Shown here: positions 23,424 through 34,946 of the stretch, piece by piece
Layout of the letters: each line of letters begins with the position of its first letter
Numbering within the stretch: position 1 is the first letter of the stretch
Assembly (NCBI RefSeq): GCF_947179165.1
Contig: NC_077242.1
Span: 25,097,597-25,161,596, forward strand
Source: Solanum dulcamara
Taxonomy: Eukaryota > Streptophyta > Magnoliopsida > Solanales > Solanaceae
DNA length: 64,000 nt
Direction: 5' to 3'
Made by a program: the position numbers and the translations under genes
Notes under the pieces: generated by a model
What the model saw: only the letters and a program-made list of their open reading frames with translations
The model's database searches: none
Told to the model about the DNA's origin: nothing

Positions 23424-23603
23424 GAATTAGAAAGGAAGCTTTTATAGAGTTATACTCTATCGCATGAACTCAGATTATGAAAGAAGTGAAATAATTCCTA
23501 ATGTCCTACAGCCTCCTGATTATAAGTGTGGTGCACAACACACCTATAAGCAAGACTCTACTAGACACGACTTCATAGACACCCTAAGACTCTTGAACTC
23601 TGT

Positions 23604-23615
23604 GCTTTGATACTA
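23604..23615 (-). promoter_or_regulatory. T3 primer-binding site
   Basis: Reads TAGTATCAAAGC on the minus strand just inside the 5' LTR, two mismatches from TGGTATCAGAGC, the plant initiator-Met tRNA complement found in T6 and T5. Confidence 0.65.
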
Positions 23616-23619
23616 AGTT

Positions 23620-25976
23620 TGTCACGCCCCGAGAGGGTACCCTAGGCGTAGCCGGCACTCAGAAACCATCTCTGGCCTCTAAGAGAACCACTTGGTCTCA
23701 TCACTTATTCGTTCATCAGTGGAAGACTTAATAAGAATACTTATATGTACTCTCCATTAACAACATCTAGTGAAAGAAGAATTTTTTTAGAAGAAGTAAT
23801 TTCAAAGGAGAACTACTCCAATTACATCATTAAACTCTGTCTATGAAGCCTCTAATACTCTTAGATGGTGCCAATGACATATTCATGGCTACCTTAAAAG
23901 AAACATAATACTCAACAATAATTAAAGGATAAAGAGTTCTTCCAAATACAAGAAGGACTCACCAAATAGCCGAAAAGAAATGATCTTCAACGATGCGCCT
24001 ATTGAGGATCTCTAACACTTGTATCTGCATCATAAAACGATGCAGGTCGAATGACGTCAGTACGTGGAATGTGCGAGTATGTAAAATGGCAGGAAGGTAA
24101 GGACAAATATCAAGAAACTCCTCTCAAGAAAACTCAGCTCAGAACTCAACATCATCTCAACATCAATATGTAATGCAAGTTTAAAATATAATAATAAAAA
24201 TAATAGTAACAAGCAATGCTTACTCAATTGGGAGTTTCTCTAACCGACAACCATCACTTATGAGCTAGCGATGATACAACGAAGCGATGTCGTTGCCACA
24301 TCCATCCAATACCTTGCCAGGGTAAAGGACATCACCATTTTGGATCCAGTCATCAAAGTCCTCTTTTTGGGACTTAAGAGGCATAGCCTCCATCCTACGT
24401 TGGCTACGTAGTTCTGGGGTTTGAGTCAATTAAACTCTTACCCAACTCGGTGCTCAATACTACTCCCAAAATATTTGCTCATATTAATCTTATCATCTAG
24501 TCTCATTGGACTTTAATTTAAATCATCAAACTCATCTCATTACCTCTTCATCAATCATTATACTTCAAAAACATCATTTATATCTCATCAAAACATCTTG
24601 CTCAAAACATCATTTACTCAAATTCATTTAAACTCAACTCTCTTTCAAAACTCAATAAAAATACATATATAGTATTAATTCATATCACTCTTTTTATCAA
24701 TGAAAATATTAAAAAACCAACATTTTTACTCAAAACATGTGTAAAAATATTCATGAACATCAAATCAATTAGGATTCATGGGAAAGTAGCCATGAACAAT
24801 AATTCTAATAATATGAGAGATAACAATAATAATATTAATACATAAATATATCTAACTCAATAGAAGAAGAATTAATTCATTTAGAATTCAAGATTTGGAT
24901 AAAACTCAACTATAACTCAATTATAATGAATTTAAATATTGAGCACATGGACGAACTCAATCCAATGCTATGAAATCCTTACATACCTTAAATCGGAAGC
25001 TTTACTTCGAATTGGAACACTCTTGGACCCCTAGTCTTTTCTTCTCGCCGGTTTGTTTTGTGTACTACCCGGAGTATAAGAATCACCAGAGTAGTATTTT
25101 TATACAACTAAAACTAAAACTATATTTGAGAAGGAGTAAAGAAGTATATAGAGAGAAGAGTTCCTTAAGAAAGCTTGGTGAATAAAATAAGGAAATAAGG
25201 TGGGTATTTATAGGTGTGGAGGAGGGACCTAACAATAAATAAATATAATCATAAAGGATGATCTTGAAAATTCAATGGAGAATTTTGATGTCATGGATGA
25301 TGTCAAATAGTTCTAGATCTTTCTATGGTAGGTGAGATGAAATCTCTTTTAACGGAATATCCGTTTTCGAAGCTGCATTTGAATAAGATAAATTCCTTAT
25401 TAGGATTTGGTGTCTTAATAAAAATTGTAGAAACTGAAGTCTAGTTTCAGTTAGTTCAAGAATCATCTAATTTGGAGCATTCTACATCGAGATATGAATT
25501 GTATTCTACAAATACTCCATTCAATCACAACACTATGTCTTACAAAGATTAATTTATTTGATCTATTTAAACTCCGAATCGTAAGATATGTTCTTCATGA
25601 AAGTTGTAGGTAATGATGTTCTGGTTACTCAAAAATTTGAATCACCTCATTTGAACTAACCTATGAAAAGTTATGCCCAAATTACTGTAGGCATGAGAGA
25701 ACATGATCAAAATACTTTTAGAACATGATCAAAATCTTTTCACGCCTTTATATAAGGACTTTTGATAAATCAACAATTTAATGCATTTAAAAGCCAATAT
25801 AAGTTAATATAAGATCGGTAATTAAATTTCAAATATTTAATAATCTATGCATTTGGAATCATGATATGAAAAATCCATAAAGTTTCATGCTTGAATTAAA
25901 TAGAAAACTTTGATAATTCATTTGGACTTCATGAAAGAAAGGATCCATGAATCAATACTATTTAGGGGGTGTTACA
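23620..25976 (-). repeat. T3 5' LTR (L2 family)
   Basis: About 2.36 kb, highly similar to the LTR at 16170-18549. It has one fewer copy of the AACATGATCAAAATACTTTTAG repeat near 25690-25740. A tract at about 23950-24240 is closer to T4 (34430-34740) than to its partner LTR. Confidence 0.9.
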
Positions 25977-25981
25977 GTTAC

Positions 25982-28900
25982 ATAATGGATATGAAGGTCT
26001 AGACTATTTAGATATGATCTTTACGGTGGGTATGATGTATTCTAGTGGTGGATCTATCAAACTTTCATAGTGTGGTACTAGTGGTATACAAAAACAAATA
26101 CATCGATTATCAAGTGTGATTACTAACTACTTAAGGAGTTATCAGTTGTATCATCTTCTCATATGATGAGATTTGATGTTGCATTCACATTTGAAAAAAC
26201 AACTAGTTTGTTACTATGGACGCTTGGGGTAAGCATTGTTTATAAGAAAGATCTTAGTGGTAAATTTTGGTATGATTAATGCATTTACGTTGTGAAGTGT
26301 ATCCTGAGAATTCTAAATGAGGACTTGTACTTTAATCGTAAACTCCAAGGGAGTGGATCGATATCAGAATGATAAGCTTATGGATAAAGAAAGTAGCAGT
26401 GAGTATACTTATGTGAAGGCAATTAAGAATATTAGTGAGAGTGCGCATAAAATTGGGTTATTCCATTGGATTTGGTTGGTATAACTAGGTTTAAGGTATT
26501 TTGTCGATTGAGAAGGTTGACTTCGAGATGATGGTAATAGTTATTGAGCATAACAGTAATAAGAATTTGTGATGGATTATGATATAACACAACCATACGT
26601 TAAGGATTTTTGGTTAAATAGTTTCAATATGATAATAATGACTTGCAGATATCTAAATTGTGGTTTTCTACTATTTGGTGAGTGACATGGTTGTATGGAA
26701 AGTCATAGAATGTGTTGAGACACCGCTCGGATAGAATTGAAAGAATCTAGATTCATAAATGAAAATAATTAGTGGAATGTAGTTTAGCCTTCGAAACAAG
26801 GCGAGAATAATGATATTTACTCTGGTTGTAAGGGCCAAATGTATCTTTAGAGAGAGTGGAGAATTAAATTTAGAGACACGTGGTTCTGTTTATTTTGCTC
26901 TGGTTATGGTTGCAGTGTTATGTGTTATTCATATGGGTTAATAATTATTGGATAAGATTTGAGAAATAACTCTATAGGCATTTGACTCAAGTGTGGTAAT
27001 AAGTTCTTTTGTGGTTTTGAGTTTGGTAACTGGTATAATTAAATTTTAACAAAGGATACGATAAGATCAATGGAGAGGTGATCAATGATAGCTAAGATAC
27101 GTGAATTCATAAAGGTCTTTAATGTATGAGCTAATGTTGATAGATAATGGAATTGGGTTACCTAATTGGAATTCAAAATTCAATTTGTTCATTGTAAGTC
27201 TACATTAAGGTAGTAGATTTCGTCAAGGTATAGATTAGTAAGCTGAGAAATGATCGATCACATCAGATATTGAGCAATTGAAAATACTTGTGTAGGGTTT
27301 GGGTCTTACAAGTTGTTACTTTTGATTGTTAAGGGGCCTAAGGAAGTGCTCCACTTAAATTTTTAATTTAGAACATGAGGTAAAATGTTATGAGTTTTGG
27401 TTGAAGAATAAGGTTGGTAAATAAGTCAGCAAAAGGAACAAGAGTCTGGTATATTGAATAGTTCAAGGTATTTGAAATTTGCGTCATGGGAAGCATCTAA
27501 GAAATGAGAAGAAATAAGACATTACGTGTAGATCATTAGTTCAAAGTTGAAGATTTCATGAATTTTTGCCCTTGTGTTTAGATAATACTACACAATGTAG
27601 ATTGGTTCGATATAGACTTATGATGGATATAACAATGACTATTCTGAAGGTTTGGTTTTAGTTTGAATAACAAATAATAAGGTATCGAAGTTATGTATTT
27701 TATGTGGGGTTAGATTCTCAAATTATGATAGGTGACTTATGGATGTACTATAAGATGGGATATAGTTCTTCATAATTATTAAGAATTTCGAATTGGATTG
27801 ATACTACTCTGTTGGTGGTTTATACAGACTATTGTGATGTGTTACATAGACACTAGAGGGAAAATAGAGGCTATGTACTCATAGTATATAGAATTATTCG
27901 GGTGACCAAGAATTTCTCTATGTTTTGGTATGAGGTACATGATGGTTTGAATGGTAGTTAAAATTTGGTATGTAAAAAATTGTGTGGAGTTGACATTGGG
28001 TGCGATTCAATATCCATACTTAGATGGGAAAGTACTGTCAGATTTGAAATTAGTGCTATCGACCTTGGGTATGCCCCGTATCTATCATGGAGTACTTAAA
28101 TAGAAAGAGAGGGAGCCATAATTCAAATTATTTGGAGGCGACAATATATTTCTAAGAAGACTTTGATACTAGTGACAGTTTGGGAATAAGGTAAATGGCT
28201 GGCGTGGCTATGATATTTTGTTAGTATTGAGAGTGCTGGCTTCAGTGGAGTACTATGAGGAGCATGTGGGGTTTGACAAATCAAGTATGCGTATGATTGC
28301 AATGAGGAACAAATTGGTTGATTATGGGTAGCTACAAATCAAAAAGATGGGGTCAAATGAATGGAAGTGTTTGATATGGGCATAATGAGAGGAGTATCTT
28401 ATGCTATTCGACCTTGGTTTCGTGCATTCTTATGTGACCACATGTGTTTCTACTTCGTTTTGCACATGATTTAGAGTATGATTCCTTCCTATACCCACAC
28501 GTATTTCTATTTTGGTGGATGGATCCCTAGTGGTGGATCGGGTGTACTGATCCTACGATGTTCTTTTGGTATGGTAGGATGCTTTTGCAAACTTGGTTAT
28601 TTTAGTTCTGGCAGATTTGGTGTTGCTGGGATAGTTGAAGTATGTCAGTAGTTCTACATGCATAGCATTGCTTATGAGAATTCATAAATGAGCCACCATG
28701 AATACTTACAGTTGTCTGAGAGTCTTAAGATCCATCTCTTCATCAAGATCACGCTTCGGCTATGTATAATTGAAAGTGGGGGACATTGGGTCTAGTGTTA
28801 CCGCTCTTAAGGGTTGTTTATAATCACATCTACTGATCTACCATCTTCAATAGTGTCGTTAAAGGTTTTGTATGCTTGGGGGTAATTCTCTCTAGGAAGT

Positions 28901-29418
28901 TAGTCGATCATTTCCTTCTTTGGATTAGATAAGTTTGATTTTCCCGTGATGAATACCCGATGTCTAAAGACCAAAATTTTTATAACTTAAGTTTATGGGG
29001 AGATTGTGATAATGAAATCTTGAACAAACCTGTGATGGTTTGCACATTATGAGTATATGGTGGTTGTTCAAGTTCACTTCTGGTTGTAGCCGGTATTAAT
29101 TTAGAACTTCATCGTGGGTATGTGAGAAAAGACTCCCCTTGGTGGTTGTTTTATGATTCAATAGGTTTTGATTCAGATTGAATTCATGGGTTAGTTTGTG
29201 GCTTGGTAATCACTCCTAATTTGTAAATCTGCTAAAGTTTGATTCAAAAATTCAGTTCTTAGTAGATTGATCTTGATGGAATGGTCTTAAGGTGGAGCTC
29301 ACTTGGAGGGATGAACACCGACTCTGGAATATAATAACTCAAGCTTTAGGTAACGTCGGCTATTCTTCCTTTTCCTTCTTTATGTTCAAGGACGAACATG
29401 GTTTTTAGTGGTGGATGA
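25982..29418 (+). other. T2 internal region, right part
   Basis: About 3.4 kb without a long ORF. Between 25982 and about 28390 I recognise nothing. At about 28401-28600 a decayed retrotransposon protease can be read, with stops (LFDLGFVHSYVT, then SLVVDRVY). The last bases (AAGGACGAACATGG, TTTTTAGTGGTGGATGA) match the pol end and polypurine tract of T6. RT and integrase, expected between these two, are missing. Confidence 0.6.
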
Positions 29419-31661
29419 TGTAATGACCTGTTAGGTAATTTTGAGAACAAGTCCTCCTCGTTTCATAGAAGACCCTTTTCATAAATTTAAGTTGAAAATT
29501 TTGGACCTTTCGGTAAGTTTGGTTAATTAGTTGAGGGATAATTTTAGAGAATTAATTTAATTGATGGGCTAAAGTGTTAATTTATTTAATACCCTATACC
29601 ACTTTTCTTATATTTATTAAAATAGGTTAGTAGAGTTTGTAAATTTTAATACATAATTAGTTTGGAAAAGGAAAAAAAATTAATTATATATATATATAAT
29701 ATGATGGCTTAATGCCATCAGATGTAACGAGACAAAAAAAGAACAGCGACGAACGCATAAGCACAGGAAAAAAAATATGGAGAAAGAAAGAAAAGAAAGG
29801 GAAAAAGAAAAGTAAAGGAAAAGAAAAAAATAGGGATTTTCATTCCAAAGCGTCAAGGTAATTATTCTCATCCTTTCCATTAATTTTTCATGTGATTATG
29901 AACATATTTTTAGGGTATATTGGTGGAGAAACAATGCTGAAATAAGAAAATATGACCCTAGACTTCTTCATATAAAGTCTTGATTTGGGGGTCGAATACC
30001 GATCCGTTTTAGCTGAAATTTGACATGTGAGTTTATATTATCACGAGTGAACATAATCAGAAAGAAAATTTCAGATTTAACTTCAATGACATAGAATGAG
30101 TTAGTTTCCGAATTTTGATATATTGAGATAGATAATTAAATATTAGGTATATTCTATTAAATTTATGATATTGGGCAAATTAGAACCTAACCCTAGGCTT
30201 GAAATTCAAAAAATATGGGAGTTGACATATTAAGTGGCATCAAGATTAGGAACGTGATTATAGATTTGTGTGAGTTTTTGGGTCTAGGATAGACATAAGG
30301 TAATAAGGGTGTTGTTAGTTTCGAAAATCTTATTGTGATTATTTATTTGAGTAGATTACATTGATTTGGAGGCCCAACGAAAAGGGAAGGCTCAAGTCCC
30401 GGAGTGACTGCTTGATTAATTAAGGCAAGTAAATTTTTAAACCTCAGTTTAAGTTTGTAGATGCTTGTATTTCCGTGTTATGTGTAGTGAGGAGTAATGC
30501 GAATTGAAATGGATTATTGACTGTATGATTGGCCTTAAAAATAGAGATGAGGGGTATAAAATGGTGATCTAATGACATGTATTGATGGAATTGATATGTT
30601 GTGATTATGGATATATTTTGGACATGTGAAATGACTATGTTGATGTGAGATAGGAAAAAAATATTATTATTGTCATATTATTATCGTGAATTATATGAAC
30701 ATGAATTGATTGTATTGGTTCTAACATATTGTGTTGAGACTAAAAATGATATAAAACAAAAGGGCCGGGCCAAATGCTACGTAGCAGGTATTATGAAATA
30801 AAGGGGTCGGGACACACGCTCCATGATAGGTATTATGAAATAAAGGGTTCTGGCCACACGCTCCGTGGAAGGATATATATATTTAGGGGATGGGCCACAC
30901 GCTCCGTGGCAGGTTACATAGACAGAAATATCTCTCATGGGTTTCGAACTATAATTCAGTAGATGTGTACCGATAAGAGAGACATGCATCATCTCATTGC
31001 ATTACATCACATTTTGTTGATATTTGTGAATTCGTGTTTACCCTTTTATTACTCTGTATATGCTGAACTTGACTTGATATGATTCATTGATGAGACTATT
31101 GATGAGTATTCATGGACTGTATTACTGTTATTATTGTACAAGTATAGAGTTGGGCTGGTTTTATGCAGGTTGTAGTTAAGGAGGTTCGGTTGGAAGGACA
31201 TGAGTACTTGTATCTATTGATCTTTGCTTTGTTTTAGTTGTCCACTTCCTGAGTACCATGTTGTTTGGTACTCATCCCTTGCTTCTATACTTGTGTAGGT
31301 TGTGAGCCCGAACCTGCTTCATCTCTTAGTGTTCTCTACCACGTCTGAGGCTATGATCTGGAGTGTTGAGGTAGCTGTTACATCCATCTAGCGGACACCT
31401 CTTACTCTTTTATTATGTTTTAGTCCTATTCTAGAGACAAAGACATTGTGACTATATTTTTTTCGTACTTCGATAATGTATTAGTGGCTTGTATACGTGA
31501 CAACCAGTTTTAGGGGAATTTGAGATTATTTATTTGTGTTTGAATAAGTTAAACCTCGCTTTATCTCAATTACTTCCGCATTCACTTTTCATTGAGTTTT
31601 AGGCTGACTTATTTCGGTGGATTGAGATGAGTGTCATCACATCCTAATTCGGGTCGTGACA
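29419..31661 (+). repeat. T2 3' LTR (L1 family)
   Basis: About 2.24 kb, TGTAATGACC to GTCGTGACA. It resembles the 5' LTR (13085-15343) but with many substitutions and small indels, so T2 is clearly older than T6. Tandem hairpin repeats lie near 30760-30920. Confidence 0.9.
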
Positions 31662-31666
31662 ATAAT

Positions 31667-33596
31667 GAATCAGGAATATGTTGTTGTAGACCAGAAGTAT
31701 TCCCCAAATAATACCATCAAGAATTACCCATTACTAAGGAAAAAGATATATCTAATAATATCATAACAATGTCTAAAGACATTGCTCAACCGATTATACT
31801 ACTAGGATATTTTGTAATAAAATATCCTCCTTTTTCTTTCCATAATACCGGACAAGATGTTCTATTAGGAAATAACTTTTTAGAAATGTTTCATACTGTT
31901 TTATATGATAGAGTTTTATTTCAAATAAAATTCAAAACTCCTTGCCAACATATTATTGTGGTAAAATGATTTAAAACTACTTACTCCAAAAGATTACCTA
32001 TTCACTTTAAACCCCGCACAGCCCAACGTGGTGATATAGGATATCAAGATAAACCATTTTTTTTAAAAAGTACTCATTTACTTCAATACAATACGGATTG
32101 GGACAACCCTCAAACAATAAATCAACAATCTAACAACTTGTTACAATATCAAATAACTTTCAATAAATTAGAAGAAAGTTTAGACATGATTAAACAAAAG
32201 CTAGAACAATGTTTTTCAGAAAATCCTTTAGAATTTTGGGATAAAAATAAGATAGAAGCCAAGTTAGAAATAAAAAATAAAGATAAAGTTATTAGAGTGA
32301 AACCAATGAGATACAACCCAAATGACCAAGAAGAATTCTAAAAACAGATTAAGTAATTATTAAGTCTTAGAATAATAAGACCAAGTAACTCTCCTCATAG
32401 TTCACCAACCTTTATGTTAGAAACCATGCAGAGATAGTACGAAATAAACCAAGGATGGTTATTAATTATAAAAAATTAAATGATAATACTATAATTGATG
32501 GATATTTCCTACCACATAAAGAAAGCTTAATTAATAAAACTACTAACAAAAAGATATTTTCTAAGTTTGATTATAAAAGCAGATCTTGGCAAATAAAAAT
32601 AAATAAATATAGTATTCATTATACTGCATTCTCTACCCCGCAAGGGCAATATGAATGGTTAGTTATGCCATTTGGATTAAAAAATGCCTCACAAATATTT
32701 TAAAGAAAGATGGACAATATCTTTAAAGATTATGACTATATATTTGTCTACGTTGATGATATTTTAGTTCTGTCTGATAGCCTTGAAGAATACCTGATAC
32801 ACCTAAATAAGTTTACTAACTTATGCTTAAAAATGGATTAGCACTTTCTAAAAATAAAGCAAGCCTATTAAAAAATGAGATAGAATTTTTAGGAATGATA
32901 ATTGACGGAAACGGTATAAAATTACAAAGCCATATCGTCGAAAAGATATTTGTTTTTCCAGAAAAATTAGTCGATAAAAAGTAAATACAAAGCTTTTTAG
33001 GAATACTTAACTATGCTTCGGATTATATTCAGAATTTGGCTAAACTAAGAAAGTCATTTCAAGAATTATTAAAAAAGGATAAGAGCTTTGAATATAATGA
33101 AAAAAACTAAAAGATATTAAATCTATTTGCAACAATTTACCCAAGCTACAATTGTCGAAAGATAGCGATGATTTAATTTTAGAAACAGATGCTTCAGAAT
33201 ACCGTTGGAGCGGCGTACTAAAAAAGATAGACTATGATCTAGATAAAAATAAGATTGAAGAAAGTCTATGTAGATATTATGCTGGAACTTTTTCAGATAC
33301 ACAAACAAGATACCCTATTAATGAAAAAAAATTATTAGTTGTAGTAAAAAGTTGCCAAAAATTATATTAGCTACCAAAACAATTTACGCTTAGAACAGAT
33401 AATACTCAAGTTAAAGTTTTTGTTCAAAATAATCTCCCCTCTAAATCAGAGTATAAAAGATTTATTAGATGACAAATGTTTTTGTCTGAATATTCTTTTG
33501 ATATAGAAATTATTCGATCTGATAAAAATATTACAGCAAATTTTCTCACAAGAGATGGACAAAGATATTAAGCTACAGCTGATAACACATCTATAA
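31667..33596 (+). pseudogene. EPRV copy B: protease, reverse transcriptase, RNase H (decayed)
   Basis: Resumes the gene cut at 13084. The protease remainder (to about 31969) has ICCCRPEVFP, a TAA soon after, and VLLGNNFLEMF, then TGA 31967-31969, a stop shared with copy C. RT follows: RVKPMRYNPND, MVINYKKLNDNT, FSKFDYKSRSWQIKI, MPFGLKNASQIF, and the active site YVDDILVLS (YVDD at 32749-32760). RNase H reads ETDASEYRWSGVL, YPINEKKLLVVV, LRTDNTQ and ends FLTRDGQ near 33557. At least ten stops or frameshifts lie in RT and RNase H. Family role: copies pregenomic RNA into DNA. This copy cannot make the enzyme. Confidence 0.9.
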
Positions 33597-33995
33597 GATA
33601 ATAATAAATGCTTTGATGATATTCAGACTTCAGTTTTTGATATTATCGAAATTGCTAATTTCGATTGTGACTCAAAGATTGCTGACAAACTAATCAGTAT
33701 ATGTGCAAAGATAACATCTAAAGTTGGAAAATATAGTGAAAATTACGATATGATCAACAGTTTGATCAAAATCAAAAAGTATGATACTACGTCGACCACG
33801 ACTACCACCAATGATAAATATGAGCAAATGTCTTTTAGGCCTCAAAGGACTATAAAAGGAATTTCGATAGAAGAAAGATTAAATGTTTTACAACCCCAGG
33901 TTGAAGGTCAAGAAATGATAATGAAAGATTTATTTTCTCTCAAAAATACGCCTACAAGATATATTGATTTTGAAGGAATGTATCCTCGATGTTAA
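33597..33995 (+). pseudogene. EPRV copy B: unassigned ORF after RNase H
   Basis: An open frame of 132 codons from just after a stop at 33594-33596 to TAA 33993-33995. The only long Met start is at 33750. It reads DIQTSVFDIIEIANFDCDSK, then a Thr run and SFRPQRTIKGISIEERL. It sits where cavemo- and solendoviruses carry the transactivator (TAV), but it is far shorter and I see no TAV motif. It may be a truncated TAV, a separate gene, or a fusion at a deletion point. Confidence 0.5.
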
Positions 33996-34023
33996 TGACG
34001 TGGAAGTAGATATTACATAAAAT

Positions 34024-34122
34024 ATGTCAACTTTAGATAAAAAGATTAGACAAGAAAGTAGTGAAGATAAATTTGATAGAATAACTAACTCACAAAGATG
34101 CGATAAAAAATTTAATGATATA
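34024..34122 (+). pseudogene. EPRV copy B/C junction: short ORF leading into copy C ORF1
   Basis: Starts MSTLDKKIRQESSEDKFDR. It is interrupted at 34122 by T4 and resumes at 50327, where the frame reads DIE and stops with TGA overlapping the ORF1 start of copy C (ATGA, 50335-50338). The total would be 36 codons. The same end occurs before ORF1 of copy B (9525-9599). Function unknown. Confidence 0.6.
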
Positions 34123-34946
34123 TGTCACGCCCCGAGAGGGTACCCTAGGCATGGCCGGCACTCAGAAACCATCTCTGGCTTCTGAGAGAACCACTTGGTC
34201 TCATTACTCATTTGTTCATCAGTGGAAGACTTAACAATACTAACGCGGGATTGTCATCATCAATATAAAAAAAATGATAATTCTTAGAAGAAGTGTTTCT
34301 AAGGAGAACTACTCGGATTACATCATCAAACTCTATCTATGAAGCCTCTAATACTCTTAGATGGTGCCAATGACATGTCCATGGCTACCTCAAAAGAAAC
34401 ATCACACTCAATAATAATAAAAGGATAAGGAGTTCCTTCGAATACAAGAAGGACTCACCAAATAGCCGAAAAGAAATGATCTTCAACGATGCGCCTATTG
34501 AGGATCTCTAACACTTGTATCTGCATCATAAAACGATGCAGGTCGAATGACGTCAGTACGTGGAATGTGCGAGTATGTAAAATGGCAGGAAGGTAAGGAC
34601 AAATATCAAGAAACTCCTCTCAAGAAAACTCAGCTCAGAACTCAACATCATCTCAACATCAATATGTAATGCAAGTTTAAAATATAATAATAAAAATAAT
34701 AGTAACAAGCAATGCTTACTCAATTGGGAGTTTCTCTAACCGACAACCATCACTTATGAGCTAGCGATGATACAACTAAGCGATGTCGTTGCCACATCCA
34801 TCCAATACCTAGCCAGGGTAAAGGACATCACCATCTTGGATCCACTCATCAAAGTCCTCTTTTTGGGACATAAGAGGCATAGCCTCCATCCTACGCTGGC
34901 TACGTAGTTCTGGGGTTTGAGTCAATTAAACTCTTACCCAACTCGG

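Larger units (their letters stand above)
16170..25976 (-). mobile_element. T3: decayed autonomous Ty3/gypsy element (L2 family) nested in T2
   Basis: A 9.8-kb element in minus orientation, bounded by LTRs TGTCACGCCCC...GGGTGTTACA (read on the plus strand) and the duplication GTTAC at 16165-16169 and 25977-25981. Order in element direction: 5' LTR (23620-25976), a Met-tRNA-like primer site with two mismatches (23604-23615), gag, protease, RT, RNase H, integrase, chromodomain, a purine tract rich in G (about 18550-18564) and the 3' LTR (16170-18549). Coding regions hold several stops, so the copy is dead. It is younger than T2, in which it sits. Confidence 0.92.
13085..31661 (+). mobile_element. 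T2: Ty3/gypsy LTR element with little coding capacity (contains T3)
   Basis: Bounded by L1-type LTRs, with duplication ATAAT at 13080-13084 and 31662-31666, inside the EPRV protease. Without T3 it is about 8.8 kb. A primer-binding site, TGGCATCAGAGC (15347-15358), follows the 5' LTR, and a purine tract GTGGTGGATGA precedes the 3' LTR. The internal DNA has no long ORF. Traces of a protease region (LFDLGFVHSYVT at about 28401-28440, SLVVDRVY near 28520-28550) and the pol end before the 3' LTR show descent from an autonomous gag-pol element that lost RT and integrase. It was probably mobilised in trans, or has decayed heavily. Confidence 0.88.
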
